Assembly: GCA_024449915.1 (NCBI GenBank)
Contig: JAMZAV010000629.1
Coordinates: 124,001 to 188,000, forward strand
DNA length: 64,000 nt
Direction: 5' to 3'
Source of the DNA: Sweltsa coloradensis
Lineage: Eukaryota > Arthropoda > Insecta > Plecoptera > Chloroperlidae
Shown here: piece by piece, positions 22,060 to 34,449 of the stretch
How positions within the stretch are numbered: position 1 is the first letter of the stretch
Layout of the letters: each line of letters starts with the position of its first letter
Made by a program: the position numbers and the translations under genes
The notes under the pieces: model-generated
The model's database searches: none
What the model saw: the letters and a program-made list of their open reading frames with translations, nothing else
Told to the model about the DNA's origin: nothing

Positions 22060-22292
22060 TTTCGTTTTTCTTTTCTTCTTTCTTTTCTTTCTTTTCTTTT
22101 TTATCCTTTTTTAATATTTGGTTCATTAATTAATTTCATTCAGTATCCATTTTCAATTTGTTGATGTTACTATTGTTCATTATTATGTCTGCACTTATGC
22201 AATTAGATTTATTTAGTTGTCATCCTTCATAAATCAGTTTTTCAACTGAATAGTATAGACGTTAAATAAATAAATAAATAAATGCGGGATTC
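22060..22292 (+). mobile_element. LINE-like 3' end, plus oriented
   Basis: Partner of 16017-16292. It starts in a TTTCTTTTC-rich run, passes through gcaattagatttatttagttg, and ends in tagacgttaaataaataaat. The AAAT tail runs to about 22283, followed directly by a tRNA-like SINE head in reverse. Confidence 0.7.
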
Positions 22293-22400
22293 GAACTTTA
22301 GTCTTCGTAGAGCCATACGCTTAGGAGCAGCGCCCTAATCGTATGTACCATCGCGGACGACGTGGATGTTGGTCTTCTATGGGTAACACTGTTTAGTGTT
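22293..22400 (-). repeat. tRNA-like SINE head
   Basis: The reverse complement reads GTCCGCGATGGTACATACGA, then GATTAGGGCGCTG, with a long variable-arm-like part and a B box AGTTCGAATCCCGC. The same head is at 39533. The long variable region suggests a Leu/Ser-type tRNA ancestor. Confidence 0.55.
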
Positions 22401-22411
22401 TTCAGAATACT

Positions 22412-22915
22412 CTAACTAAATTCATTCACATCTTTGAACACCGGTCGTCCTACCAAGAAAGCGCGGGCGTGCCCACAACTCCGACACACATAACATATAA
22501 GTGTGGACGAAGTCGCTGTAATGATGTTGTTGGGGGTAATAAACTCTCTTTCGTTTGAAAACAATTGTGAGAAATCGTTTAAAAGGATGTTGTTTATTAT
22601 GTTGCGTATTCCTGGAGTGAGTTTACCGCCTGTTTGTTTCGTAGGAAACAACTAGGCGCGGCGTACGAAGACCAAAGACGGCAGCATCAGTCTAACAAGT
22701 GTTTTCCTAGATTCTCGCCACTTGAAGTTAGCAATACTGAGTACTGAGTCGAATTTATTAGTTAATTTATAAAATATATATTTAAGACTGTTTGATGAGC
22801 TCGAGCCAACTTTTTTCACAAATTCACGTTCCCGGGATGTCCCGTATATTTTGTTTGCCTGTACAAGATTCAGTTTGAACATATAAAAAAAGGAAAAACA
22901 TGAAAAATTCCTCAA
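22412..22915 (-). pseudogene. Broken 168-codon reading frame
   Basis: Two minus-strand ORFs (22915-22652 and 22651-22412) are in the same frame and separated by a single TAG. Joined, the frame stays open over about 500 bp in an AT-rich region, which is unusual for chance. The second half has a Cys-rich CYVCRSCGHARAFLVGRP segment. I do not recognise a family. It could be a decayed retroelement or processed pseudogene. Confidence 0.3.
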
Positions 22916-22919
22916 AAAA

Positions 22920-25900
22920 TAATTTTTTGGAACATAAACTCAAATTTTGATTTTTTCCACTACTTTGATGTCGATTTGGAATCCAAAATCAGCATAATTA
23001 TTTCCCCTAAAAGATCAAGGAAAAATATACATTTTTAAAATGCATTAAAAAATCACAAATTTCAAATTGTTAAGGTAGAAAGCAAAATTTTGACGACCGC
23101 GGCTAAACCGCTGTTATCATTTCCAACGATTCCATTTATAGTTTTTGCATCCCTATATTTTTAACAGTTCATCATTTTCTATTCATGAGTGGAACCCTCG
23201 TAATCTTATCATTATAATAAGAAGTAGGTGAAAATAGCTCTTTGTGTTTATGCTACAAAGCCCCATTTTTTCACTTAAATCTAAGGTTTTCTAGTCCTAT
23301 TATATTTTATTTTCCATAGTATCAATCATTTGTATATGAAAATTTTACTTCAGTTCATATTAAATCTAGCTTGAAGAAATAATTCTAAAATCAAAATTTA
23401 AGAAAACCTCATACACAAGTTTTTAAAGTGAACCAAAAACTAGATGCTACAAAACGCTATAAAATGACACTTTAAAATGCTATATAATATACAACAAAAA
23501 CGTGTTTATTACATATTAAACTGCACCTATAGTGGGCTAGATCCTCAGTCATTAATCCACTTCTATGACAATTTGAAGCCATCTTGAATATGGCAGTTTG
23601 CATGTTTAAGTTAATGATTTGTAGCCCAAATATTTTTCAAGATGGCTGTCAGGTTGACAGGTGAGCATACTAGCCATTAACACCAAATGATTATTAAATT
23701 CCCTTGTGCAATAACTTCTTATTGTTTCTGTTAGTACATGCCCATGCTGCATGCACAAGCTAAATCCATATCAAACAATCCAATAACATATTTCATTGCA
23801 TTAAAAAAGCATAACGATAATACCTTCTATCTCCCAAAAAATGAATTTTTGTGTTTAGTGCTAAAGACAAAAATTTTATTTTTGGGGGTGATAGAAGGCC
23901 AAATCGCCATCTTGAATATGGCAGATTGACTCTTCAATTTGTTACGCTCGCGTCTGTGCGGACTTATTGGAGACTGGGATCTAGCCTACTATAGGTGTTT
24001 AATATCTATGGTTTATTACTGTTATTACATGGGTCCTGCTAATTACAAGTTACCACGCGCTTCTTCATATGAAGGCACAGGGTTCACTCAGCTTCTTCTT
24101 CCGCTAAGAAAGGTTTTCATCCCACACCTCGAACTAGATTCCCATCAGCGTAACATGTGTTGCGCAACGCCCAGATTGTAATCTTATCTGAAGATATTAT
24201 AACTTGCGTAATGTGTAATCCTCCATTGAAGACTGAGTCGCACTCAATTATGTCTCGGAAGTGTAATGTAGTGGTGAGAGGTCTCATTGACGGTGGTTAG
24301 TAGTGGAGGATGACGTTAATGCAATGTTTTATTTTAATTTTATGCTTTCTGTTGAACGAGCTCGATTTATTGTCCATTTTATTTGCATGTTTTTTATAGC
24401 ACATTGTTGTAATATTGTTACGTTTATTAACATACTGACCGTAAATACAAGATATAAGGAGACAATTTGTAATAATTGAAGTAATTAGATAGCAAGTAGG
24501 AAGAAACTCAAAACTCGCATTATCAATAAAATAATTAAATTAATTGTGATTTTTCCGTTAAAAAAATATACATGTATCTGATATCAAACAAACACGAATG
24601 AAGTATTCAAAAATACAAATACATTTTTGGAAGAGAACGGGAATAGAATGCCGATGATCAACGTTGTGTTATGTATACATCGTATACTTGGATAGATTGG
24701 TAGTGGCTGGTTAACAGTCTACACCAGATCATCTTACACTTCAGCAATACAAAGAAACTCCTTACTTTTGTTCAGGCAAATAATGAGAATCATTATGTTT
24801 TCTCTGCAGAGCGCTCATCTTGCACCCTACTCATGCTCGGCTCGGCTGTTGCATTGAGAAGGATTATATTTGATACACAAATATAATTTAACAAAAACAA
24901 AATACAAAATAATAATTTAAGGTTTTGGTAACATGTTAATTTAGATTGTAGTTTAGTTTAGATTGGTGGCAAGGCATTTTGTATTAATGGGCCTCCCAAT
25001 TTCCAAGAATGTTAATGATAAAATTATTATCAAAAATAAATGTACCATACAGATTGTAAATAAATATTTAATAAAATTAAAGTAATTTGTTGAGATGATC
25101 GTCGTTTACAACTCTCTACAAAGAGATCAAGGAATCAGTCTACATTCTGCCAGAGTGGTTCTTGATATAGCATGGTCTATAGACGCTCTTCGTTAGAACC
25201 CAGAGCTGTTAAGTTACCTCAGTATGAGTGTGAACCTGTCAGCGAGCTTATGCTAGCCTGGCATGATAAGTGCAGGTTATGTTGTCCATTGTGTTCAACT
25301 CACAACCATTGTCTCCAGCAGGTGCAACTAGCAGCCACTCATAACACCAGATTACCACACCGAGACCATGCCAATATTAAAATAGTGTAAACTTATTGAT
25401 GTTTTGAGAAATATTTCATAAATCTTTGCGTTCATAGCGGGTCTTCTTGATTTGACAAAAAGTTAAAATTTGTGTAGTATGAATGAGATGAACGAATGTG
25501 TAAAATGTTTATGAATTCTTATGTTCTCCAAATGTAATTGGGTTCTTTGGAAGATAAAGAGTACAATAAAATCATGCAATAATGAAAACAATTTATACAA
25601 CAATCTTTCAATCGACCAAGCCTTTCTACCCAAAGATACAGAAGCCATATATGACTTTGAGGGTGGCTTCTTATGGCTTCGTGGAGCTTTTAACCCTGTC
25701 AATTAGCTTATCAGCTTATGGCCCTGTCATACGGTAACCGACTAAGCCACCCTTATTCTAACCAAGACTACTCAGTACTCACAACAAAACCTAATTAGTC
25801 GCAGGTTTCCCCCGAACCATTATTTTCATCAAACACAAAAAAATTTAAAGAAAAAAATGCACATTAATATTGGATACTGTTATTGTTATTGTGGCGGTAA

Positions 25901-26190
25901 TAATAATTAATGTTGTCCAAAATTAAAAAATTAAAACTTGATAAGCTTTAAAAAAAACGTATGTTGTGGTGTCATAATTTTATGTTGTTGTTCAGATGTT
26001 TAGTGGCATGTATTTGTAATGAAATCAAATCAAATTTTCGTTTTAGGTACAAAGCTTTGAATTGACGGAAAATTAATCAAATTTTTTGTTGAAAATGGTG
26101 CATCTTTTCCCCTAATAATATCGAATTTCGAAAAGTACAAAAGGTACATTTGCGGTTGAATTTGTGGCATTCTCGTAGTTTGTAATTTCG
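22920..26190. other. Long gene-free stretch
   Basis: AT-rich. The phrase gccatcttgaatatggcag occurs at about 23580 and 23910, so part of 23520-23930 is locally repeated. ORFs at 23738, 23939 and 25172 (63-80 codons) show nothing recognisable. No RNA gene seen. Confidence 0.4.
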
Positions 26191-26272
26191 AACATCACCA
26201 GTCGTTCGTAATGTTTGGCGTTGAAGTCTCCACGCCCAATCAATCACACAATACGATGACCCAACACAAACA

Positions 26273-26449
26273 ATGGCTGATCTCCATGCAAGTCCAGTCG
26301 TCCTAGGCCATCACCACAAGGCAAGGACATGGGATGAGGATGGGTTTACCCGCCACCCACTCAAACCGCAGCGAGCCGTGCGCGGAAGACGTGAGCAGAA
26401 GACAAAACACGTCGTGACAGCACGGACGTGTGATCATATGACTTCATGA
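26273..26449 (+). CDS. Candidate short ORF or first coding exon, 58 codons
   Basis: The ATG has a strong context (acacaaacaATGG) and opens MADLHASPVVLGHHHKARTW and a basic, Arg/His-rich rest, with TGA at 26447-26449. The block is GC- and CpG-rich within AT-rich flanks, like an unmethylated promoter or exon. A donor GAC|GTGAGC at 26391 could instead end a 39-codon coding exon. I do not recognise the peptide. It is opposite in strand to the main gene. Confidence 0.3.
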   Translation: MADLHASPVVLGHHHKARTWDEDGFTRHPLKPQRAVRGRREQKTKHVVTARTCDHMTS

Positions 26450-26740
26450 ATATCGCGAACAAAAGTTACTTCAAAACAAACTAATTGTATTGCGCGTTGA
26501 CCAATACTTGCAAGATGTTTTGCATTTACACAAATAGAAAACCTAAACACATACTCGAGAGAAAATCATTGTTATCTTACCAAATGAATTATTTACTGCG
26601 TAATGCAATGTATGTCGCCTGCTCAATATCGTAAGTTTGGCAACCCTAGCAAAAAATTTGAATTCCAAATGATAAACAATTGACATCACTTGATTTGAGA
26701 ATGTCACCAAAAAACATCAGATGATGTCAAGTGATGTCAA

Positions 26741-26910
26741 TTGTTGAATAATTTGGTCAATGATCTATTGGCAAACTGTCAATTGATGTGAATTGATGCC
26801 AATTGGTAACATTTCCGGATGTGTTGTCAATTGTTGAATAATTTAGTCAATGATCTATTGGCAAACTGTCAATTGATGTGAATTGATGCCAATTGGTAAC
26901 ATATCTGGAT
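26741..26910. repeat. 90-bp tandem duplication
   Basis: ttgttgaataattt starts at 26741 and again at 26831, and the following ~75 bp (gtcaatgatctattggcaaa, ctgtcaattgatgtgaattg, atgccaattggtaac) are almost identical. A related inverted piece lies at 50195-50250. Confidence 0.9.
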
Positions 26911-27023
26911 CAAGTGATATAATTTGAAATGTCAATTGTAATTCAATGGATTGTTTTAAAATATTAGTTGATATTAATTTATTTCATTTGGTGCTCATTC
27001 AATTGGCCTTAAATTGCGTTTAT

Positions 27024-27356
27024 TTAGGAACGCTGTTTACCCTCCCCTCTAGTCATCCTTGCACTCCCTTCCCCTCCCCTCATCTGCTTTATAGATCTGC
27101 AAGGTTGCACGATCTGGGTTGATGACGTAGGTAAACCTCCCTTTAGTCTCTTATACCCCGCGCATATCATGGCGCTGTCCACAGTGATGTTCGCACATCT
27201 ACAATCATGAGACAAACATCTCCGACAACAACATCGCGTCAAGTATGGGGAAGTACGCGTCTCTTTTTGACAAGCCACGAGAACACAGAGACTGCCTTCA
27301 TCTCTAATTACCCTACTTCCTTGATGTTTGTAACCCGCGAGCTTCGTGAAAAGCAA
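27024..27356 (-). other. Unassigned 110-codon ORF
   Basis: Opens within a locally GC-richer block and is Cys- and Arg-rich, including TRCCCRRCLSHDCRCANITV. The Cys pattern might suggest a knottin-like or metal-binding peptide, but there is no signal peptide and the flanks show no splice logic. Chance or element-derived frames are as likely. Confidence 0.15.
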
Positions 27357-28849
27357 CAGTAGCCCACTTATTTCAAGTGTTTATGAATGTGTTAATCACG
27401 CACACAGCTATTGGCCAATTACTTGGGTTTTATTTTCGTTCTGAACGGTAAACACCCAGTCATCCTGAATATATTGATAACACATAGGCAGTTTATTAAG
27501 GTCAGACTTTGTGATCTGTTAGAGAACGCCTTTCTTGGGTCTAACTGACCTATTAGCACGAGGGAAAACAACAATTACTTTATTGGGGTTTGTATTTATA
27601 AACATTCTATACTGGGATCTAGTGTTCTAGTGAGATCTAGTGTAATATAATAAATTCAATCTTTGTTGACAGCTGGCGAATTAGTACGGATAACCACGGG
27701 GATCCAGCGTACTGACCAATACAAAAAATGTATAACAAAAATAACAAAACTACATAATAAACATAGCAAATAAATAACAACATTAGTATGAAATTAATGA
27801 TTATGAACATTGTTGTAAAGATGACAGTATTTTGTTTATAATGTTAGGGAGCGAAGCTCCCCCATAAACTTTTCATTATGTATGTCCGTCTCCGTGAGTC
27901 AAATATTACAATAGAAACACAACATGACCTCCGATGATGACATTTGATTTTTATTGTTGACATTGAGCTTCAATATGAATGATAAATAATGTTTTGGTGA
28001 CCATTTTTGATAAGGGAGGGGGACAAGACCCCAGACCCTTCCCCCAAATTTCACATAAAAATATACGGCACCTCCACTGGAAAGCAAATATATACACATT
28101 TTGCTTCAATTTGTTGATTAAGCATCTTTACTTTCGACTTTGGGAATATTCAAGCTTTCCCGTGCTTGATTTTAAGTATATTTCATTTATATGTAAATGT
28201 ATAGGTAGTCATACATCTTATAGGTAGAGAACAGAACAAATTATTAATTTGCATCAAATATAGCAGAACTGCGGTACTTTATACAGAACAGCCTTTAAAA
28301 TGTCATTTATCTTCTGAAACAAAAAACTTTTGTCAGCTAAGCGTTGATCTGAATGTGGATGCTTGATGATGGTGTTTCATCACTCATGCTGAGACCTTAA
28401 TGACTAACTTAAGTACTTGGTACGCTGCGTAGCCTACATTCCTTTCATATCCAATTAGCAAAAGTAGAAACTCAAATCAAAAAGTGCACTTCAAACTTTC
28501 GTTTAGAAACAATCTGGCTAATTTTTCTGTACCATACTTAACAGGTGTGGCATAGAAATATGCCTGCTTCACTGTTTAGTTTTTAGTGGTGTTTGCTAAT
28601 GTGAAAATGTTATGATTCATACGCAGCGGATGTGTGAAATAGCCCTGGAGAGATGGCCGAGTGAAAGATCGAGATTTTAATAACAGTAAACTTAAATTGA
28701 AACAATTTGTCGAAACCTTTTCCTCGATATCAATCACTTTTATTCAGAATGACTCCATGATGATAAACATAACATGACTGCCTCCAGATATTTCAGCTAT
28801 AAAAAACTCCTCTTTCCCAGCTTGACCAAGTAGACAGTGATAATTTCTT

Positions 28850-29025
28850 TCCCACAGAACTAGGTGGGTCGCGTCGCGAATAGGACAATAATGTAAAGGG
28901 ATGTCGACTGAGGATAACCTAGGGAAAAAACTTCCGTCAAGTTTGCAGGTCACGACGGGATTCGAACTCGGGACCTCCCGAATCAAAGTTAACTGCTTGA
29001 ACCAAGACTATCGTTGTCCTGTCAG
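28850..29025 (-). repeat. tRNA-derived SINE (GATTCGGGAGG family)
   Basis: The reverse complement has CTTTGATTCGGGAGGTCCC then GAGTTCGAATCCCG, i.e. an anticodon-arm-like part and a B box. Downstream it shares the cctaggttatcctcagtcga and gtcctattcgc boxes with copies at 47121-47300, 48367-48648 and 60605-60715. All four are in the same orientation. Confidence 0.7.
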
Positions 29026-29209
29026 AAGTAAAGTATAATAGAGAAGGCCTTGTGCAGACGTCACAATCGGCCACGCTGTATTCCGCCTCAGCAGATAAAA
29101 AATAAGTTTTTTGTCCTACCCTGGATTTATAAATTACATATGTCTCGGCACTGCTTCTCATTTACCAACAGACCACCGTGTATAGGTATCAGACGGTACC
29201 ACACTTGTC

Positions 29210-29475
29210 CAGTGGCGTATCCAGGGGGACGGGGGGCTTGCCCCTCCCCCCAAAATCACAGCTTTTGTATCATATTCTGCAAATCATCAATTTTTACGCT
29301 AAAAATTAAATTCATCTAATAATTTTTTTTTTCGTTCAGCAAAGCCCCTTGACAGCTTCTAAAATACAAAAACCTCTTCAAAAATACGTATTTAAACAAA
29401 AATCGCTGCGGCGCTCCCCCATTGAGTAGATGGTCCAAGCCCCCCCCCCCCCCCCCCCCCCCACCCCCCACCACA
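29210..29475. mobile_element. hAT-like miniature element end with poly-C
   Basis: Starts CAGTGGCGTATCCAGGGGGA, then G-rich and C-rich blocks and aaaatcacagctttt. A C run of about 23 lies near 29440-29462. The far end is unclear; nearby text (gagtagatggtccaagcc) may be another element end. Confidence 0.5.
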
Positions 29476-30779
29476 CAAATATATTGTTACATAACATGTT
29501 TGTCAACACAACTGTAAATATTTTCAGAATCGAAAGTTTCTAAGTATTTTCAACCGCTTATTGAACGGTACTCTATCGTCTGTTGAGTGTAGAGTGGAGA
29601 GAAAGTGAGCGAATTGTCGCCATTCTTCTTCCATTCCGTACGACGACGCCCATACATCAATTATTCCCTACACTAGATTCAATAATACGAGAAGATGGAA
29701 GGTAATTCGACACAACTAGGTTAGTATATCCATCACGGGCGATGAGGCGGTGGTAAAATGCAAAACAGTCCAAATAAGGAAAGGGAATTAACTCACATGT
29801 ACGGCATGGACGAGATTGCTCGTCGAGCGATCAGGAGAATAGAAAACAAAGGAGTTATTAAGAGAGGTGAGGAGGTTGGGAGCAATTACTCAAGACATTT
29901 TTTTTTTTTACAATGCAAAATGGCAATTCAAAAGCAGATTGATCACTAGTCCAGTGAATTTCTTATTCTGGACTACTTGCACTTACTGATCTCAAATTTT
30001 CAACCAAACATTTTATATAAGGTGGTTTTTAAATGATATGTACATGAGATCAGAAAATATTTAAAATTTTCAAATAATTGTCTTCTACACAAGCTTTGGA
30101 AAATACTATTGAAAAACCTTATTGGTGGCCTATTTGTGATTAGTTACTTTAAAAAAAAAACGAATAGTTATTTTGAAAAAAAAATGTTTTGGTCGCGCCA
30201 AACACACACGTTCTAACTTGACACACTGGCGCAAACCAAACCACCACAGGGTACGATCGGCATAGCTTGAAAGTGAGAGTCTAGACAAAATATACTTGGT
30301 TACCCCGAGCTCATCAGACGTCTTCTCTAAGAATATGACGAACACTACAAAACCATAAAAGTGTTGATAATTCAAAAGAAATGTCGGCAAGCTAGTAATT
30401 TTTGTAGTATTTTTGATGTCTCATCTTATACGTTTTATGTTTTTGTAAACAAAAAAGTAATGATTGAACCAATAACTTAGTTTAAGTTTATTGGATATAA
30501 TGAGAGTAAATAATTATAATTTAATTTGATTTATCCAAGTATTTTTAGAGGGGTGACGAGGATCGCCAAAGTGTGCCCCGAAAGTAAACGATCCCTGAGT
30601 GTTGTCACACTTTGCCGCTTGCAGAGGATAATGTTAAAACAACTTCTGGTGCTTAAAAAAAATGATGGGTCATTTTAATTTCTCGATTTGGTTAGTCGGG
30701 AAACACTCCGAAGTGTTTCGGGGGCCGGGTGGAGTTGTTAATGGAATAGAGTTGTTAATGTTTTATTTTTGTTGGTTGA

Positions 30780-31065
30780 TTTAAGGGCGCGTCAACCGTT
30801 AGGTCATAATGCACCACTCTAGCTAGCCCAGGGGATATGGGGAAGGAGAGACCCTGCTGGTCAGAACCAGCCACGGGTAGGGGGATGACGAAAGGGGGTT
30901 CTCACGTCGCGATCGTCATCGTCATCGTTCGTCATCGTCGTCGGGGAGGTCGTCAAAGGAAGGGGGAGGTGTCCCCGAAACGATTGCCAGAGCTCGCCTC
31001 CAGTTTCGGGGAGAATTTACTCCCCTCTTACTATCTGATGTTTGCAAGGTGGGCCCAGACGGGAT
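30780..31065 (+). repeat. Dispersed GC-rich repeat (GTCATCGTC family)
   Basis: Begins gggcgcgtcaaccgttaggt, passes ggggatatggggaaggagag, GGTCAGAACCAGCCACGG, a GTCATCGTC-rich core and GATTGCCAGAGCTCGCCTC. Copies are at 58380-58665 (plus) and 52590-52860 (minus). ORFs over it are repeat-derived. Confidence 0.8.
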
Positions 31066-31069
31066 GGGT

Positions 31070-33240
31070 TTGATGGAATTGTGGAATTGATAATATTTAA
31101 TTTGTGGATCGTATCAAACATTTTGAAAGTTCAAACTATCGAAATTCTTTGGTCTTCGTGTCAAATTTGCATCAAATCCACCAATCTTAATCAATGTGCT
31201 CATTCAGATTTCCCCCGGCATGTTGGCATGTGTGTCCCTGAGTGATAGTGAACGTTCATCAAAACAGAACACGTGAAAAGTAGATTATCCCGCGCGAGCT
31301 TCAATTCATTACGTTACACGCTCCAATACACGTACGATTGATAACTGACCCAGACTGAGAGATCTGTTTCATGTGAGGGTCACGACAAACCAATCATCAT
31401 CAGTGATAGGAAGAAAGTGACGGGCGAGGAGAAAACCATTGTCTTCGTTATTGTCCGGACGTTTTAGTTCTTTGAACAGGTGGAGTCCGTGTCTAAACGT
31501 TTAGAGGCAATACGCACTGCGTTACACTGGCAAGTGAAAAGTGAAACGTAAAAAGTAAACAGAAGAAGGGCTATTCAAAGCAAGTAAACAACACACATGT
31601 CAACAAAGCCAGCACATGACTCGTACTACTACTTATAACAGTTTCTTCTTTTGAATCAAATTCTAAAGCAAAACCAATAATTAATTATGATTTATGGCGA
31701 ATCTACTGAATTTTCCTCATACCACATTCTTCATTTAATTTATTAAACACCGTTCATTCTATACAATAATTGATGTGCATTATTTATTGAATAACATTAC
31801 TCGCATACTTGTTGTATAATTAGGTTTTATATACATTATAAATATAATCATTTAGCTACAATAAGTTAAATATACATTGAAAAAAATTGTTTATGTTCCT
31901 CACTCAAGCATCAATACCAAGAAATTTGTAGCATAAGTTTTTTAATAATAACTTTCAACACTAGTGAAGAGGTTATCTGACCTTTAGTTTCAAAATAATG
32001 TGGTAATGATTAAATTAAAACAAATTAAATTAAATTTTGACCGAAAAAGTAGCAATCCAATGTTAAGTAAAGTAAACAAAATATATAGTGAGAAACCTTG
32101 GATTCGGGACGCTCGGCTTTGTGTTTTCTTGTTTGTTTGTTTTTTTCGGGTAAACGGTTGATAACAACGGTATCATATTTCACACGAACATTGATGAAGA
32201 ATCAATCTATGAGATTCAGTAGGCCTACGCGTATTCCTAATTTAATTCCTTGATTTGAATAAAAAAAACGAGAAATCTCCGTGACTTTACTCATTTTTTC
32301 TCAACATCAGGAATTTATTCAAAGTGAACAGATTCTTTTAAGCTAATTTGCATACTACATATCAACGTTTAAATCAATATGTACGCGCAGGTTAATTTGG
32401 TGAATCGTAAGATAAACAGTTTGATGGTAATTTCCTGAACTGAAATCCATGTTTTGAATTTCTCATTTTTTCACGTTTTGGACGGGCCAAGGTCAACGCT
32501 AATGCTTATTGATATATTTTAGTGGTTAGCGTCTAAAACGCAAAACGCTATTTGCATGTACTTCTAATTTATTCCTCAATCAACGGTGAGTGTTGATATA
32601 GAAGAGACATGCTTGTTGCTTAGAAAATTGCATTTTCTCTCAAGCACGAAAAAAATTGCCACCTTTAATAATTACTCCATCAAAACACAAACGGACGCCG
32701 ACGCTAAACAAATTTATTTTCAAGAATGCAATCACAAATTGAGTCCATAGACCCGAGTAATGACAGAGTTTGAAGAAGCCATGCAGTTGTGAAGAATGCA
32801 TCTCGAGTCAGTGTCGGCACAGTATCCCACTTCTGAGAGTCAACGGTAAGAACTAAACAGGAAGAGTGGGCGTGGAGTAAGATAAACAAACAGATTACTA
32901 CTACTACTACATACTACTCTCAAAACACATCTCATGGGGTCAAACATAGATAGGCAAGGATTCGGCTATGTAAAGTGGTTCCAACGAAAGCATGGGGACA
33001 GCTCGAAATTGTTTTCCTAACATAACAACTTTGTCAACTCTACTCACGCTAGCTCAGCGTGGATCTAGCACACGGAGGAACTCTGTGATCTAGCAGAGAT
33101 ATGTTTTGCTTGTGTTGGTAAAAGATATTTCTCTTTCATACACAAAGGCAACATTTCTTTTACCGCGCATTCATACTACTCCCACCACTACAAAGCATCC
33201 GCATTCTTTCGTTGGAGCTAGTGTAGCAAACTCATACACA
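31070..33240. other. Gene-free stretch
   Basis: A moderately GC-rich part at 31260-31500 (cccgcgcgagc, gtgacgggcgagg) could be a promoter island, but I see no splice site I would trust. The rest is AT-rich with no structure. Confidence 0.35.
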
Positions 33241-33246
33241 GGGTAG

Positions 33247-33550
33247 TCTGCCATACCTAACGCTTCATCCATATTTTCTCGTTCTTCTTCTTTCATCTCT
33301 TCTTCACTTTCATCTTTTTCTCATCAGGTAGGGCCTATCACCTTGTTTACATTCTCTTTTACCATTTTGCCTGTTGAACTCTTTCACAAGCCGCGTTTCG
33401 TCTTCCCACGTCTTTCTCTATGAGGCTCCCTCTCAACACCTCAGTATGGGTCTCCCTCGTTCATCTTGTTAAATTGGACCTTCTGAATCCTGTCCTCCTC
33501 ATCGTCATCACGTGTCCAAGCCACCAAAGTCTCTATCTTCCCATCTTAAT
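33247..33550 (-). mobile_element. LINE 3' coding end, decayed
   Basis: A minus-strand frame reads RLWWLGHVMTMRRTGFRRSN and, after a stop, more Arg/Lys-rich text. RLRWLGHV.RM is the typical RT C-terminal tail of CR1/RTE/Jockey-type LINEs. The downstream part (gccatacctaacgcttcatc on the plus strand) recurs at 41866-41990 and, reversed, at 49240-49400. Confidence 0.7.
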
Positions 33551-33612
33551 TAATTAATTAATAAATTATATTATTAGTTAATTTAAAAATATATAAAGTT
33601 AAAGAAATATAA

Positions 33613-34055
33613 GTGTGGCTCGTTGGTCTTGTGGTTAGCGTCTCTGCTTCCAAAATAGATGGTCCAGGGTTCGATTCCCGCTAAATTCAGAAGTTTTTTA
33701 ACTTCGTATATGGACTCCATCTTGCTTAGGCTTAGGAATTTGTGTAAACGGTGTCTTTGGAGCGGCCTTAGCAAAGAGGCACATAATAAAATTTAAAGTT
33801 GTTCTGAATCGGCCTTGTTGATTCTGGCGTTGATCCGCGGGTGTTCGCAATGTCCATACCACTGTCTACTATAATATTTCTTGTTAAAAATATCGATTTT
33901 TGGTTGGTAATCGCTCACTCGTCGATTGCGTCGGGGCCTACAGGGTTGGCTTGGTCGCTTTGATTTACTGGCCCCTACTAAAAATCAGTTATATGACTGA
34001 GTGGGCAGACTAAATACGAATTTATTTATTTAATTTTTATTAATTTATTTTAATG
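33613..34055 (+). repeat. tRNA-derived SINE, full copy
   Basis: The head reads gtgtggctcgttggtcttgt, with an A box TGGTCTTGTGG and B box GGTTCGATTCCCGC, then a ~350-bp body and an AT-rich TTTATTTA tail. It matches 60123-60548 over the whole length. The better copy has a 7-nt loop TTCCAAT between TCTGC/GCAGA, i.e. a CCA anticodon, suggesting a tRNA-Trp origin. Confidence 0.85.
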
Positions 34056-34143
34056 ACAAAACAGCGCATTTTATTCATTCCCCCCTCCCATGGTATTGAC
34101 CAAGTGCCTATACTAACACGCTATGATAATCACACTGGCTCAC

Positions 34144-34430
34144 CTCAATAAGACGAGAGAATGAGCAGATGAGAGTGGCCATCTAACGTCGCCTACAGCC
34201 AAACAATGCACCCGCAGAAATTGCAGCGGTTTTTCTCCACACCGAAGAGACCCGGAAGAAATGTGTGCCGAAACTGATGTCAACCAATTCCCGCGCTAAC
34301 TTTCTGATCTGACGTGCTGGCCGCTGAAGATGATAGCGCGCCCAGGGCGAAACACACTCACTCGGGTAGGTCAGATTAGAGATGATGATGAACCCAGACA
34401 GACCACAGCCGGAGGGACAAGATAAGGCTG
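34144..34430 (-). other. GC-rich island, candidate alternative first exon
   Basis: CpG-rich and free of recognised repeats. On the minus strand it ends CTTATTGAG|GTGAGC at 34144/34143, a strong donor. No long ORF crosses it, which suits a noncoding leader exon. Which acceptor it would use is unknown. Confidence 0.3.
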
Positions 34431-34449
34431 GAGTTTTTCTTTTGTATAT

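Noticed and set aside
27024..27356. Cys-rich toxin-like peptide
   Set aside because: No signal peptide, no ordered Cys framework, and no splice context.
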